Counted from the first letter of the stretch, positions 1 to 6,270 are shown. The stretch is DNA of 10,270 nucleotides from an uncultured Eubacteriales bacterium (GCA_900547725.1 URHR01000066.1:1-10270), one strand, 5' to 3'. Made by a program: numbers and translations. The notes: a model not told the origin generated them from the sequence alone.

Positions 1-91
1 CGCAAAATCTTGTCAATAGCGGCTTTGCCGCGTTGGATTCACCCTCCGAAAGGGGGTCTCCTTCTCCCTCCAAGGTCTTCCTTTCCCACGC

Positions 92-1087
92 CTAACTTAT
101 ATGAGTCGGGGCAGAATCCAAAGACTTCCGGTGGCGTTCGCGGCGGCGCTCGGAGAGGGTCTTGCCGTCGAATTCCACCGAAACGCGACCGAGACTTCCG
201 CAAAACAGAAGCATCCGCCGCAGCTTTTTCAGCATATATTCGTTGTCCGCCAGAATGCGGATTTTTTTGCGCGACCAACCGAAACCGAACGCCCCGAAAC
301 CGATCCTTTTCACGCTGTGCGGCAGACGAACCGCCGCGAGATCGCGACAGCCGAGGAAGGAGAGAGCGCCGATTTCCGCCAAGCCCAGTTCCGCCGTGAC
401 CTCGGAGAGACGGCGGCAGTCGCGGAATGCTCCCGTGCCGAGCGAGCGAACGCTGCCCGGCAGACGTAACACGTCAAACGCCGAACAGCCGCGGAAGCAC
501 TCGGACGGAATTTCGCGGATCGATTCGGGAAACGCGGGAACTTCCAGCGCAATCGCGCGGCGGAACATCCCGATGCCGAGAACCGTCAGACCGTCCTCCA
601 GTTCCACGCGGGAAAGCTCACAGCAGTCCGAAAAAGCCCCTTCTTCAACCGTTTCCACGCAGGAAGGGATCTTCAACGCCTCAAGCGACGAACAGCCGGC
701 AAACGCGCCTGCTCCGATTCTCCGCAGATCCCGCCCGAAGGGGATCACACGCAGATTCCGACAGCGCGCGAACGCGCCCGTGCCGATGACCGACAGCATC
801 TCACTGCCCGAAATTTCGCGCAGGTAGCCGCAGTCCGCAAACGCGTTTGCCGCAAGCCCCACCGAATTCTGCACGTCGAAAACAACACGGTGCAGATGCG
901 GACAGCCCGCAAACGCCGCCGTTTTGATTGCAGAGAGCGTCGGAGGGAAGAGAACCTCCTCAAGCTCCGCCTGATCGACGAACGCACGCTTGCCGACCGC
1001 TACAACCTCCGCCTCACGCAGATCCGCCACCTCGCGGTGACAGCGCCAACGGAGCAGTTGCCAACGTCGGATTTTTACCTGTTTCAT
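92..1087 (-). CDS. BspA-like leucine-rich-repeat protein (LRR_5 type), no secretion signal
   Basis: 331-residue protein made almost entirely of 22-24-residue repeats of the BspA / Treponema pallidum LRR_5 kind. The recurring signature is I..GAF..C..L..V.LP.S, and its AF-type positions fall at residues 36, 59, 82, 106, 129, 151, 174, 198, 220, 243 and 266, giving about eleven repeats. After residue 270 the pattern stops and a basic tail rich in Arg and Lys follows. Members of this family usually mediate binding to proteins or surfaces, and many are secreted. Here I see no signal peptide, transmembrane helix, LPXTG motif or dockerin; the N-terminus is a short basic segment (MKQVKIRRW), so a cytoplasmic location is likely. 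I chose the ATG at 1087, which has an AGGGGGG stretch just upstream (spacing only 3 bases), over a TTG at 1108 that lies inside a hairpin and lacks a binding site. The substrate or partner is unknown. Family assignment is firm; function is not. Confidence 0.85.
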   Translation of the reverse strand: MKQVKIRRWQLLRWRCHREVADLREAEVVAVGKRAFVDQAELEEVLFPPTLSAIKTAAFAGCPHLHRVVFDVQNSVGLAANAFADCGYLREISGSEMLSVIGTGAFARCRNLRVIPFGRDLRRIGAGAFAGCSSLEALKIPSCVETVEEGAFSDCCELSRVELEDGLTVLGIGMFRRAIALEVPAFPESIREIPSECFRGCSAFDVLRLPGSVRSLGTGAFRDCRRLSEVTAELGLAEIGALSFLGCRDLAAVRLPHSVKRIGFGAFGFGWSRKKIRILADNEYMLKKLRRMLLFCGSLGRVSVEFDGKTLSERRRERHRKSLDSAPTHIS

Positions 1088-1101
1088 ATGCCCCCCTGCT
1101 G

Positions 1102-1140
1102 AAGGCAACGCCGCACCGTTGCGCGGCGTTGCCTTGATTT
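1102..1140 (+). terminator. 13-bp hairpin followed by T5, terminator-like on the plus strand
   Basis: AAGGCAACGCCGC (1102-1114) and its exact reverse complement (1123-1135) form a perfect 13-bp stem around an 8-base loop. It is followed on the plus strand by GATTTTT. That is the shape of an intrinsic terminator for rightward transcription, yet both neighbouring genes run leftward. Read on the minus strand the stem is followed by CAGCAGGGGGG, with no U-tract. It could still mark the 3' end of the thioesterase mRNA or act in the leader of the LRR gene, whose start lies 15 bases beyond the stem. The structure is certain; the role is not. Confidence 0.5.
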
Positions 1141-1177
1141 TTCCGGACTTCCGGATCGGTTGCCGTGGGATAAGGGT

Positions 1178-1915
1178 TTATTGCACTTCCCGGATGGGCT
1201 CGGTCAGCATCCGCGCTTCCAGACAGGTCGCGCCGTCCGCGTCAACCGTGCGGAACAGATGCTCTTCCCCACGATCCGCGCGATAAACCTTGAGCGTGTG
1301 GCCGAAGGTCGCCTCGTGAAGGAAGGACATCGAAAGACCGACCACGCGGCGCGACAGAATGCCGTCCGTGAAATCGCAGAGCATATCGGGATAGTGCGTA
1401 TTGTTCATGTGACCGTTGTAGTCGAGATCGGAGTAAACGATCCGCCGCTCGCCAACCTCTTCCATGTCCGCCACGGCGGGGACGGGAAAGCGCACGGGCA
1501 GCTCGGGCAGGAGCAACGGCTCGTCGCCCGAAAAGCCGTGTTCAAAAGAGGATGCGCGCAACAGACGGTGCGAGCGGATATCCATCAGCGCCCAGAGAGA
1601 CACGCCCTCCGCCATGATCTCCCCCTCGCGCAGGATGCGGAAGCAACGGGTTGTCGCCGCACCGTGACCTTCGCAGATCCATGTCTCGCTGTCAAACGGG
1701 TCGTAGGCGTGCAGATCTCCGTAGATGCGGATGGAAATGCGGCTGAGCAGAAACGCCAGTCCCTCCTCGTCGCGGAGTTTGTCCAGATTGCGGCTGTTCG
1801 CCGCCATTTGCAGATTTGCCGCCTCCTGCATATAGGTCAGGATGCGGGAGGGGCGAACGCAACGGTTCGCGTCCGTGTCGTGCCACTTTACGGTGTCACG
1901 GTATGAAAATTTCAT
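1178..1915 (-). CDS. acyl-ACP thioesterase (FatA/FatB family, double hotdog)
   Basis: 245-residue cytosolic enzyme predicted to hydrolyse acyl-acyl carrier protein, releasing free fatty acid and ending chain elongation in type II fatty acid synthesis. The two-hotdog layout is visible. The first half begins WHDTDANRCVRPSRILTYMQEAA (split here as WHDTDANRCV and RPSRILTYMQEAA, residues 11-33). The second half begins at about residue 159 with D165-Y-N167-G-H169-M-N171, matching the D-x-N-x-H-x-N catalytic motif of plant and bacterial acyl-ACP thioesterases. The length fits the bacterial form, which lacks a plastid transit peptide. The ATG at 1915 is preceded by AAAGGA about 11 bases upstream. The gene sits alone between the DnaA-box region and the LRR gene, with no fatty-acid genes nearby. 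Chain-length preference cannot be read from the sequence. Confidence 0.88.
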   Translation of the reverse strand: MKFSYRDTVKWHDTDANRCVRPSRILTYMQEAANLQMAANSRNLDKLRDEEGLAFLLSRISIRIYGDLHAYDPFDSETWICEGHGAATTRCFRILREGEIMAEGVSLWALMDIRSHRLLRASSFEHGFSGDEPLLLPELPVRFPVPAVADMEEVGERRIVYSDLDYNGHMNNTHYPDMLCDFTDGILSRRVVGLSMSFLHEATFGHTLKVYRADRGEEHLFRTVDADGATCLEARMLTEPIREVQ

Positions 1916-1978
1916 CGGAAATCACGTCCTTTGTATAACAGATCTGAGGGAGGAAACAGAGTTTTCCACAGCCCTCTC

Positions 1979-1998
1979 AAAACCGAAAGATCGGTTTT
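1979..1998. repeat. 8-bp inverted repeat in the DnaA-box region
   Basis: AAAACCGA (1979-1986) and TCGGTTTT (1991-1998) form a perfect 8-bp stem around the loop AAGA. The right arm runs into the near-match DnaA box at 1995-2003. Confidence 0.5.
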
Positions 1999-2133
1999 CC
2001 ACTGCCGCGCGGGTGTGAAAAAGCAAGGTTTTCCACATTCCGCCCATTGCACGGAAAGCGGCGGAAAAAGTGCTATTTGCAGTGCGTATGTGCGTAAACA
2101 CGATTTTTTGAAACGGAAAAACGGAAAAAATCA

Positions 2134-2151
2134 GCAAAACGGAGGTTTTGC
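2134..2151. repeat. 7-bp hairpin overlapping a DnaA box
   Basis: GCAAAAC (2134-2140) and GTTTTGC (2145-2151) form a perfect stem with the loop GGAG. The right arm is part of the DnaA box TTTTGCACA at 2146-2154 and adjoins the A/T-rich stretch. Confidence 0.5.
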
Positions 2152-2157
2152 ACAATC

Positions 2158-2178
2158 TTTTCCACAACCTGTGGAAAA
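2158..2178. promoter_or_regulatory. back-to-back pair of DnaA boxes
   Basis: TTTTCCACA at 2158-2166 is followed by ACC and then its exact reverse complement TGTGGAAAA at 2170-2178. The result is a 9-3-9 palindrome with the two boxes facing each other. It is the most symmetrical element of the cluster and could bind two DnaA protomers in opposite orientation. Confidence 0.6.
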
Positions 2179-2256
2179 CTTTCCGACAACGGAGTTTTCC
2201 ACAGACTTTTCCTCTTTTCCACAGAGTGGGAGAGGAAAGAGAACAGGATGACCCAA

Positions 2257-2278
2257 AGCGCGCGGCGCTCTTTTTTTT
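2257..2278 (+). terminator. short GC hairpin followed by T8, plus-strand terminator-like
   Basis: AGCGC (2257-2261), loop GCG and GCGCT (2265-2269) form a 5-bp stem. It is followed by C and eight T residues (2271-2278) on the plus strand. This points to rightward termination, although no rightward gene is present. A transcript starting in the DnaA-box region would end here. Read leftward, the stem is followed only by TT and then GGG, a poor terminator for the par-serS operon. Confidence 0.35.
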
Positions 2279-2313
2279 CTCTGCCCGCAGGAAGATTCCC
2301 GGGGGCAGAGAAA
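2276..2313. repeat. 11-bp inverted repeat at the 3' end of the par-serS operon
   Basis: TTTCTCTGCCC (2276-2286) and GGGCAGAGAAA (2303-2313) form a perfect 11-bp stem with a 16-base loop. It starts 9 bases beyond the stop codon of the preceding minus-strand gene, so it would be a stable hairpin at the end of that mRNA. It is followed by A residues rather than U residues, so it is not a classical intrinsic terminator. Its left arm shares T residues with the adjoining T8 tract. Confidence 0.5.
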
Positions 2314-2322
2314 GTCTGCCGC

Positions 2323-2946
2323 TTACCGAAAGATCCCGAGAATCACGTCGGCAAGCCCGAGAAGCTGCGGCAGGAAGTGGCACAGGAGCGCGGCGGCAAC
2401 CACCGTCAGCACAACGGTCAGAATCATCATCGGCGCGCCCGAGCCTTTCTTTTCATAGCGGAATTCCGCGCGGTAGCGCAGATCCTCGGGAATGTAAAAT
2501 CTTGCGGCGGAGAGATTCGTCGCGTCGGACGCCGGTTCCCCTACGGCACCAACGCGATGAACCAGCGCGCCGATTGTCCCGCCGGAGCGAAGCTGATTTC
2601 TTATTGAAATATTGTGGAAATATCCAAGCTCATAAAGCGACTTTGCTGTCTCGGGGGTTGTGCACCCCTCCGCCAGAAGCCGACGGACAAAGCCGCCGTG
2701 AACGGTTTTGAGATAGCAGGAAATCCCTGCGGCAAGGATCAGACCGAGCGCCAAGCCGAGAATCAGATTCCTGACAACAGAACCCGTTTGAGCCGAAACT
2801 GAAAAATGTTGATAAACTCCGAGGTCAACCGAAAAATACCGATCGTCGAGGTAGGTAATCAGCTCGCGGAATGCCGACCGGTGATACCAACTCACCAGTC
2901 TCTCCCAGAGCGTTGCGGCAAACGCCGCAGATTGAAACAGAAGCAT
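2323..2946 (-). CDS. unrecognised membrane protein with two predicted helices
   Basis: 207 residues; I do not recognise the family. Two hydrophobic segments stand out: residues 61-79 (LILGLALGLILAAGISCYL) and about 173-198. The intervening stretch of about 93 residues is rich in Arg and Lys and contains a motif-like part at 94-127 (GCTTPETAKSLYELGYF, then SIRNQLRSGGTIGAL). By the positive-inside rule this loop is probably cytoplasmic, with both termini outside. The first 20 residues are mildly hydrophobic but lack a convincing signal-peptide cleavage site. The ATG at 2946 has AAGGAG 6 bases upstream. The gene starts 36 bases after serS, so it is most likely the last gene of the parA-parB-serS transcript, next to the DnaA-box region. 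A membrane role linked to chromosome segregation is possible from position only; there is no sequence evidence for it. Confidence 0.8.
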   Translation of the reverse strand: MLLFQSAAFAATLWERLVSWYHRSAFRELITYLDDRYFSVDLGVYQHFSVSAQTGSVVRNLILGLALGLILAAGISCYLKTVHGGFVRRLLAEGCTTPETAKSLYELGYFHNISIRNQLRSGGTIGALVHRVGAVGEPASDATNLSAARFYIPEDLRYRAEFRYEKKGSGAPMMILTVVLTVVAAALLCHFLPQLLGLADVILGIFR

Positions 2947-2982
2947 ACCGTTCTCCTTTCCGAAACCGGGTTCCCGAAAAGG

Positions 2983-4263
2983 TTACTTTTTGATAACGTC
3001 AATCCCGATATATTTTCTCAGAACCTCCGGAACCGTAACGCTGCCGTCCGCGTTCTGGTTCTGTTCCACCAGAGCGGGGAAAATGCGGCTTGTGGCAAGT
3101 CCCGAGCCGTTCAGGGTGTGCAGATATTCGGTTTTTCCGTTTGCCCGTTTTACACGCATCATGCCGCGCCGCGCCTGATAATCGCGCGCGTTGGAAACGG
3201 AGGAAACCTCCTTGTAGCCGTTCATCGAGGGAATGTTGATCTCAATGTCGTAGGTGCGCGCCATCGAAGCGGAGCAGTCCCCTGCCGCCAGTTTGACCGT
3301 GCGGAAGTGGAAGCCGAGTCCCTTGACCAGATTCTCTGCGTTGGCAACCAACTCTTCAAATGCTTCATCGCTTTTTTCGGGAAGCGTGTACTGCACCATT
3401 TCCACTTTGTTGAACTGGTGACCTCTCACCATGCCGCGTTCGTCCGCACGGTAAGAGCCGGCTTCGCGACGGAAGCAGGGCGTATAGGCAAAGTACTTCT
3501 TCGGCAGATCGGCTTCGGTCAGAATCTCGTCCTTGTGAAGTGTGACCAGAGCGGTTTCCGCTGTCGGAAGCATGAATCTGCGGCGTTCGTCCTCTGCAAC
3601 GTCAAGCCAGTAGACCTCGTCCTTGAATTTCGGGAACTGCCCGGCGGTCAGACCGCACTCGTAGCCGAGCATATGCGGGACAAGCATGAACTGGTAGCCG
3701 TTTCCGACGTGGAAATCGATAAAGTAGTTGAGAATCGCCCACTCCAGACGTGCGCCAAGCCCCGAATAGATCCAGAAACCGTTGCCCGACAGCTTCACGC
3801 CGCGCTTGTAGTCGATCAGACCGAGGTCGGTGCAGAGGTCGACGTGATTCTTCGGCTCAAAGTCGAATTTGCGCGGCTCTCCGAAGTAACGGAGCGGCTG
3901 ATTGTTTTCTTTGCCGCCGGGGAGCAGGTCGGGATCAGGCAGGTTCGGAAGTCCGAGCAGGAAGGAGGTCAACTGAGTCTCCACTTCCTTCAGCTTGTCG
4001 TCATTTGCCTTCGCGCGGTTGCCGAGTTCCTTCATTTCGGCAAAAATTGCGGCGGTATCCTTCCCTTCCTTCTTATATTGCGGGATCAGCTTGGTCGTTT
4101 TGTTCTGTTCTGCTTTGAGCGCCTCGGTTTCGGCAATCAGCGCGCGGCGCTCGCCGTCAAGGCGCAGGATGTTCTCCACATCCTCTTTTGCGTCCTTCCC
4201 CTTTGCCGCAAGACGGGCAACCACCTCGTCCGGGCATTCCTTGATATATTTAATGTCAATCAT
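2983..4263 (-). CDS. serS: seryl-tRNA synthetase
   Basis: 426-residue class II aminoacyl-tRNA synthetase that activates serine with ATP and charges tRNA-Ser (and tRNA-Sec if present) in the cytosol. Residues 1-100 are the N-terminal tRNA-binding coiled coil, rich in Glu and Lys. The catalytic core carries the serine-binding TAE (MLPTAETAL, 231-239), motif 2 (CFRREAGS, 263-270, then RGMVRGHQFNKVEMV, 276-290) and motif 3 (TLNGSGLATSR, 383-393, whose Arg binds ATP). The C-terminus VPEVLRKYIG is typical. Motif 3 reads ATSRIF where many bacterial enzymes have AVGRT, a mild divergence. The length matches the family. The ATG at 4263 overlaps the parB stop as ATGA and has AAAGGA 7 bases upstream inside parB, so translation is probably coupled to parB. 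Upstream in-frame codons lie within parB and give no family-like extension. Confidence 0.97.
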   Translation of the reverse strand: MIDIKYIKECPDEVVARLAAKGKDAKEDVENILRLDGERRALIAETEALKAEQNKTTKLIPQYKKEGKDTAAIFAEMKELGNRAKANDDKLKEVETQLTSFLLGLPNLPDPDLLPGGKENNQPLRYFGEPRKFDFEPKNHVDLCTDLGLIDYKRGVKLSGNGFWIYSGLGARLEWAILNYFIDFHVGNGYQFMLVPHMLGYECGLTAGQFPKFKDEVYWLDVAEDERRRFMLPTAETALVTLHKDEILTEADLPKKYFAYTPCFRREAGSYRADERGMVRGHQFNKVEMVQYTLPEKSDEAFEELVANAENLVKGLGFHFRTVKLAAGDCSASMARTYDIEINIPSMNGYKEVSSVSNARDYQARRGMMRVKRANGKTEYLHTLNGSGLATSRIFPALVEQNQNADGSVTVPEVLRKYIGIDVIKK

Positions 4264-5228
4264 TGCATATCCTTTCCGGACAGACCGTTCTCTGCCCCGT
4301 TCATCCATTCGTCTTCGCCCGCATCCTCTTCGGGCTTGAAGAAGTCTTTCCCGCAAATCGTGCGCAGAAGTGCTTCCAGATCGTCGTCGTCGGTGTAAGA
4401 CAGCTCAATCACGCTCTTTTTCGGCGTTTTGAGAATTTTCACCCGTCTGCCGAGCGACTGAACCGCGCGATGTTCCAGTTCCTTCATATAGACCTTTTTC
4501 TGTGCTTCGCGCGCCGATAATTCGGATTCTTCTGCGGGTGCTTCATAGTTCAGCAAGCGGATGGTGCGCTCCACATCCCGCACGGAGAGGTCTTTTTCCA
4601 CAATTTTGTTCGCCAGAGAGACCATCTGCTCGGAATTTTTCAGCCCAAGCAACGCCCGCGCGTGTCCGGAGGACAGTTTTCCCGCCTTTACCAACTCCAG
4701 AACCTCGTCCGGCAGATCGAGAAGGCGGAGCAGGTTTGCAATTGCGGGTCTGCTTTTGCCGACCTGCTTGGAAACTTCCTCCTGCGTCAGATGGAATCCG
4801 TCCAGAAGCGTGCGGTATGCCAACGCTTCTTCAATCGGGTTCAAATCCTCGCGCTGGACGTTCTCGATTACGGAAACCTGTGCTGCCTTAAGGTCGTCCC
4901 CGTCCAGAATGACTGCGGGAATTTCGCTCAAACCTGCCATTTTGGCGGCTCTCCAACGGCGCTCGCCTGCCAGAATCTCGTATGTTCCCTGCGTGTTTTT
5001 GTTCGCCCGCACGACAATCGGCTGAATCACGCCGAATTGCGCAATGGAATCTGCCAGATGCTCAAGCGGCTCGTGTTCGAAAGTCTTGCGCGGCTGATCA
5101 CTCCGAGGCTCAATCTCGGAGATGCGCAGTGTGGTCGCCGCCGAGGAAGCGGCATTGTTGTCCGCAGGCGGCGCATTGTCAAACATCAGGGAGTAGAAAT
5201 CTCTCCCGATTGCATTTCGTTTTGCCAT
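4260..5228 (-). CDS. parB: chromosome-partitioning protein ParB (Spo0J), CTP-dependent parS clamp
   Basis: 322-residue centromere-binding protein that loads at parS, closes into a CTP-dependent sliding clamp and recruits ParA and, in many bacteria, condensin. The N-terminal ParB/Srx domain covers about residues 33-135, including the CTP-binding GERRWRA (88-94) and ENVQREDLNPIEEALAY (122-138). The helix-turn-helix that reads parS lies at about 147-173 (LTQEEVSKQVGKSRPAI onward). A C-terminal dimerisation domain follows at about 245-295. The last 25 residues are an acidic, probably disordered tail (KPEEDAGEDEW), which also contains the serS ribosome binding site. The ATG at 5228 has AAAGGAG 5 bases upstream. 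The gene lies 32 bases after parA. Its likely targets are the four parS sites at 6150-6286. Confidence 0.97.
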   Translation of the reverse strand: MAKRNAIGRDFYSLMFDNAPPADNNAASSAATTLRISEIEPRSDQPRKTFEHEPLEHLADSIAQFGVIQPIVVRANKNTQGTYEILAGERRWRAAKMAGLSEIPAVILDGDDLKAAQVSVIENVQREDLNPIEEALAYRTLLDGFHLTQEEVSKQVGKSRPAIANLLRLLDLPDEVLELVKAGKLSSGHARALLGLKNSEQMVSLANKIVEKDLSVRDVERTIRLLNYEAPAEESELSAREAQKKVYMKELEHRAVQSLGRRVKILKTPKKSVIELSYTDDDDLEALLRTICGKDFFKPEEDAGEDEWMNGAENGLSGKDMQ

Positions 5229-5260
5229 GGTTGCTCCTTTCTACCCTGTCCGGCTTGCGG

Positions 5261-6022
5261 TCAGATGCGTTCAACCAGTTCTTTTGCCACGTTCATGTAC
5301 TCCTTGGAGCCTTTGGAACGTTTGCCGTGGTAGTAAACAGGCATACCGAATCCGGGCGCTTCGGAAATTTTGACGTTTCTGGAAATCGTCGTTTCAAACA
5401 GCCTGTCCGCATAGTGCTTCTTCAATTCGTTGATGACCTGCACCGAGAGAAGCAGCCTGCTGTTGTACATCGTAATCAGGATGCCGGTTACATTCAGATC
5501 CTTGTTGTAATGCTGTTTGATGCGGCTGATGGTGAACATCAGCTGGGAAAGTCCCTCAAGTGCGAGGAATTCGCACTGCATCGGAATGACGACTCCGTCG
5601 CTTGCGGTCATGGAGTTGACGGTCAGCATCCCGAGAGACGGCGGACAGTCGATGATGATGTAATCGTAAGTCTCTTTTGCCTTCGCGAGCTTCTTTTTCA
5701 TGACGTATTCGCCGTTTTCGGTGTCGCCAAGCTCATATTCTGCGCGTGCAAGGGTGGTGTGCGTCGGAATGATCGAAAGATTGTCGAAATGCGTTTGAAT
5801 AATTGCGTCCTCTGCCGGCAGATCGGTTGTCAGAACCTCAAAAATTGTGTTCTTCAGATTCTTTTTCATCAGGCCAACGCCACTGGTTGCATTACCCTGA
5901 GGGTCAAGGTCGATCAGAAGTACTTTATAGCCCAGAACGCCGAGCGAAGCCGCGATATTAACCGCGGATGTGGTCTTTCCGACCCCGCCTTTCTGGTTTG
6001 CAAACGAAATAATTTTTCCCAT
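5261..6022 (-). CDS. parA: chromosome-partitioning ATPase ParA (Soj)
   Basis: 253-residue Walker-type ATPase that binds the nucleoid non-specifically in its ATP form and is released by ParB-stimulated hydrolysis, moving or ordering the parS/origin region. The deviant Walker A motif is QKGGVGKTT (10-18), with signature Lys11 and P-loop Lys16. Walker A' is LLIDLDPQGN (35-44), and Walker B is YIIIDCPPSLG (121-131). The Soj-type C-terminal SEAPGFGMPV is at 220-229. There is no N-terminal DNA-binding extension, so this is the short chromosomal type rather than plasmid P1-type ParA. The ATG at 6022 has AAGGAAGG about 7 bases upstream. It has its own promoter (6070-6098), just downstream of the parS cluster, so ParB spreading or ParA feedback on its expression is plausible. 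Confidence 0.97.
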   Translation of the reverse strand: MGKIISFANQKGGVGKTTSAVNIAASLGVLGYKVLLIDLDPQGNATSGVGLMKKNLKNTIFEVLTTDLPAEDAIIQTHFDNLSIIPTHTTLARAEYELGDTENGEYVMKKKLAKAKETYDYIIIDCPPSLGMLTVNSMTASDGVVIPMQCEFLALEGLSQLMFTISRIKQHYNKDLNVTGILITMYNSRLLLSVQVINELKKHYADRLFETTISRNVKISEAPGFGMPVYYHGKRSKGSKEYMNVAKELVERI

Positions 6023-6069
6023 GGGATACCCTTCCTTTCCGATATTTTAAGCGTATCGATGTTGCTTCT

Positions 6070-6098
6070 ATTATACCACAATGCCGACCAAAATACAA
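6070..6098 (-). promoter_or_regulatory. sigma-70-type promoter for parA-parB-serS
   Basis: On the minus strand TTGTAT (6098-6093) and TATAAT (6075-6070) are separated by exactly 17 bases. TG at the -15/-14 positions gives an extended -10. The predicted start is near 6063, about 40 bases before the parA ATG. The nearest parS site lies 52 bases upstream of the -35 element, close enough for a bound ParB complex to affect transcription. Confidence 0.8.
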
Positions 6099-6149
6099 GA
6101 GATTTTCGCATATTTTACAAAATTTTTATTCGACAAATCATCTGTACAA

Positions 6150-6165
6150 TGTTTCACGTGAAACG
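6150..6165. other. parS site 1 (one mismatch)
   Basis: TGTTTCACGTGAAACG matches the universal parS palindrome TGTTTCACGTGAAACA at 15 of 16 positions; the last base differs. It is the site closest to the parA promoter. Confidence 0.9.
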
Positions 6166-6194
6166 ATAAGCGCGGCACAGATAAACAAAAAGAA

Positions 6195-6210
6195 TGTTTC
6201 ACGTGAAACA
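6195..6210. other. parS site 2 (perfect consensus)
   Basis: Exact 16-base parS palindrome TGTTTCACGTGAAACA. Symmetry extends three bases on each side (6192-6213), giving a 22-base perfect palindrome, so this is the likely primary ParB loading site. Its centre is 45 bases from site 1. Confidence 0.97.
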
Positions 6211-6232
6211 TTCGGAGGCGGTAAAATAAAAA

Positions 6233-6248
6233 TGTTCCACGTGAAACA
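6233..6248. other. parS site 3 (one mismatch)
   Basis: TGTTCCACGTGAAACA matches parS at 15 of 16 positions; C replaces T at position 5. Its centre is 38 bases from site 2. Confidence 0.9.
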
Positions 6249-6270
6249 TTACGTGCCGAGGTGGCAAATT

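Larger units (their letters stand above)
1916..2322. other. candidate replication origin or DnaA-binding region (eight DnaA boxes)
   Basis: This 407-base gap contains eight exact matches to the DnaA-box consensus TTWTNCACA. Plus strand: 1962-1970, 2029-2037, 2146-2154, 2158-2166, 2195-2203 and 2215-2223. Minus strand: 2014-2022 and 2170-2178. All are TTTTCCACA except TTTTTCACA (2014-2022) and TTTTGCACA (2146-2154). One-mismatch sites lie at 1995-2003 and 2089-2097. At equal base composition about 0.02 matches would be expected over this span by chance (my arithmetic). An A/T-rich stretch at about 2096-2135, with two ACGGAAAA repeats, could be an unwinding element. I found no convincing protein gene here. 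The nearby parABS locus and mnmG-rsmG are typical neighbours of oriC. Against a standard origin: dnaA is absent from the window and genes on both sides run the same way. A DnaA-titration or regulatory site is the main alternative. Confidence 0.6.

Noticed and set aside
1..91. Possible terminator after the LRR gene
   Set aside because: Only a 5-bp GCGGC/GCCGC stem (19-31) and a weak wobble stem near 43-57 are present, with no U-tract; nothing I can support.
162..827. 221-codon plus-strand open frame opposite the LRR gene
   Set aside because: Its Ser/Arg/Pro-rich composition is typical of a shadow of a repeat gene, and the regular LRR repeats are on the minus strand.
1929..1945. Promoter for the thioesterase gene (extended -10 TGTTATACA on the minus strand)
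   Set aside because: The expected start would fall within or after the Shine-Dalgarno sequence, and no matching -35 element is visible.
1922..2383. Possible 153-residue minus-strand protein across the DnaA-box region
   Set aside because: Low-complexity composition rich in Ser, Arg, Phe and Lys, with repeated codons from the TTTTCCACA boxes; no family resemblance, and it overlaps the end of the membrane-protein gene.
2806..4398. Long open frame of 530 codons on the plus strand opposite serS
   Set aside because: It is antisense to a clear seryl-tRNA synthetase, has no recognisable domain, and such long mirror frames are common in GC-rich coding DNA.
4982..6169. 395-codon plus-strand open frame opposite parA and parB
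   Set aside because: It mirrors two certain genes, runs through the parA promoter and a parS site, and shows no protein-like motifs.
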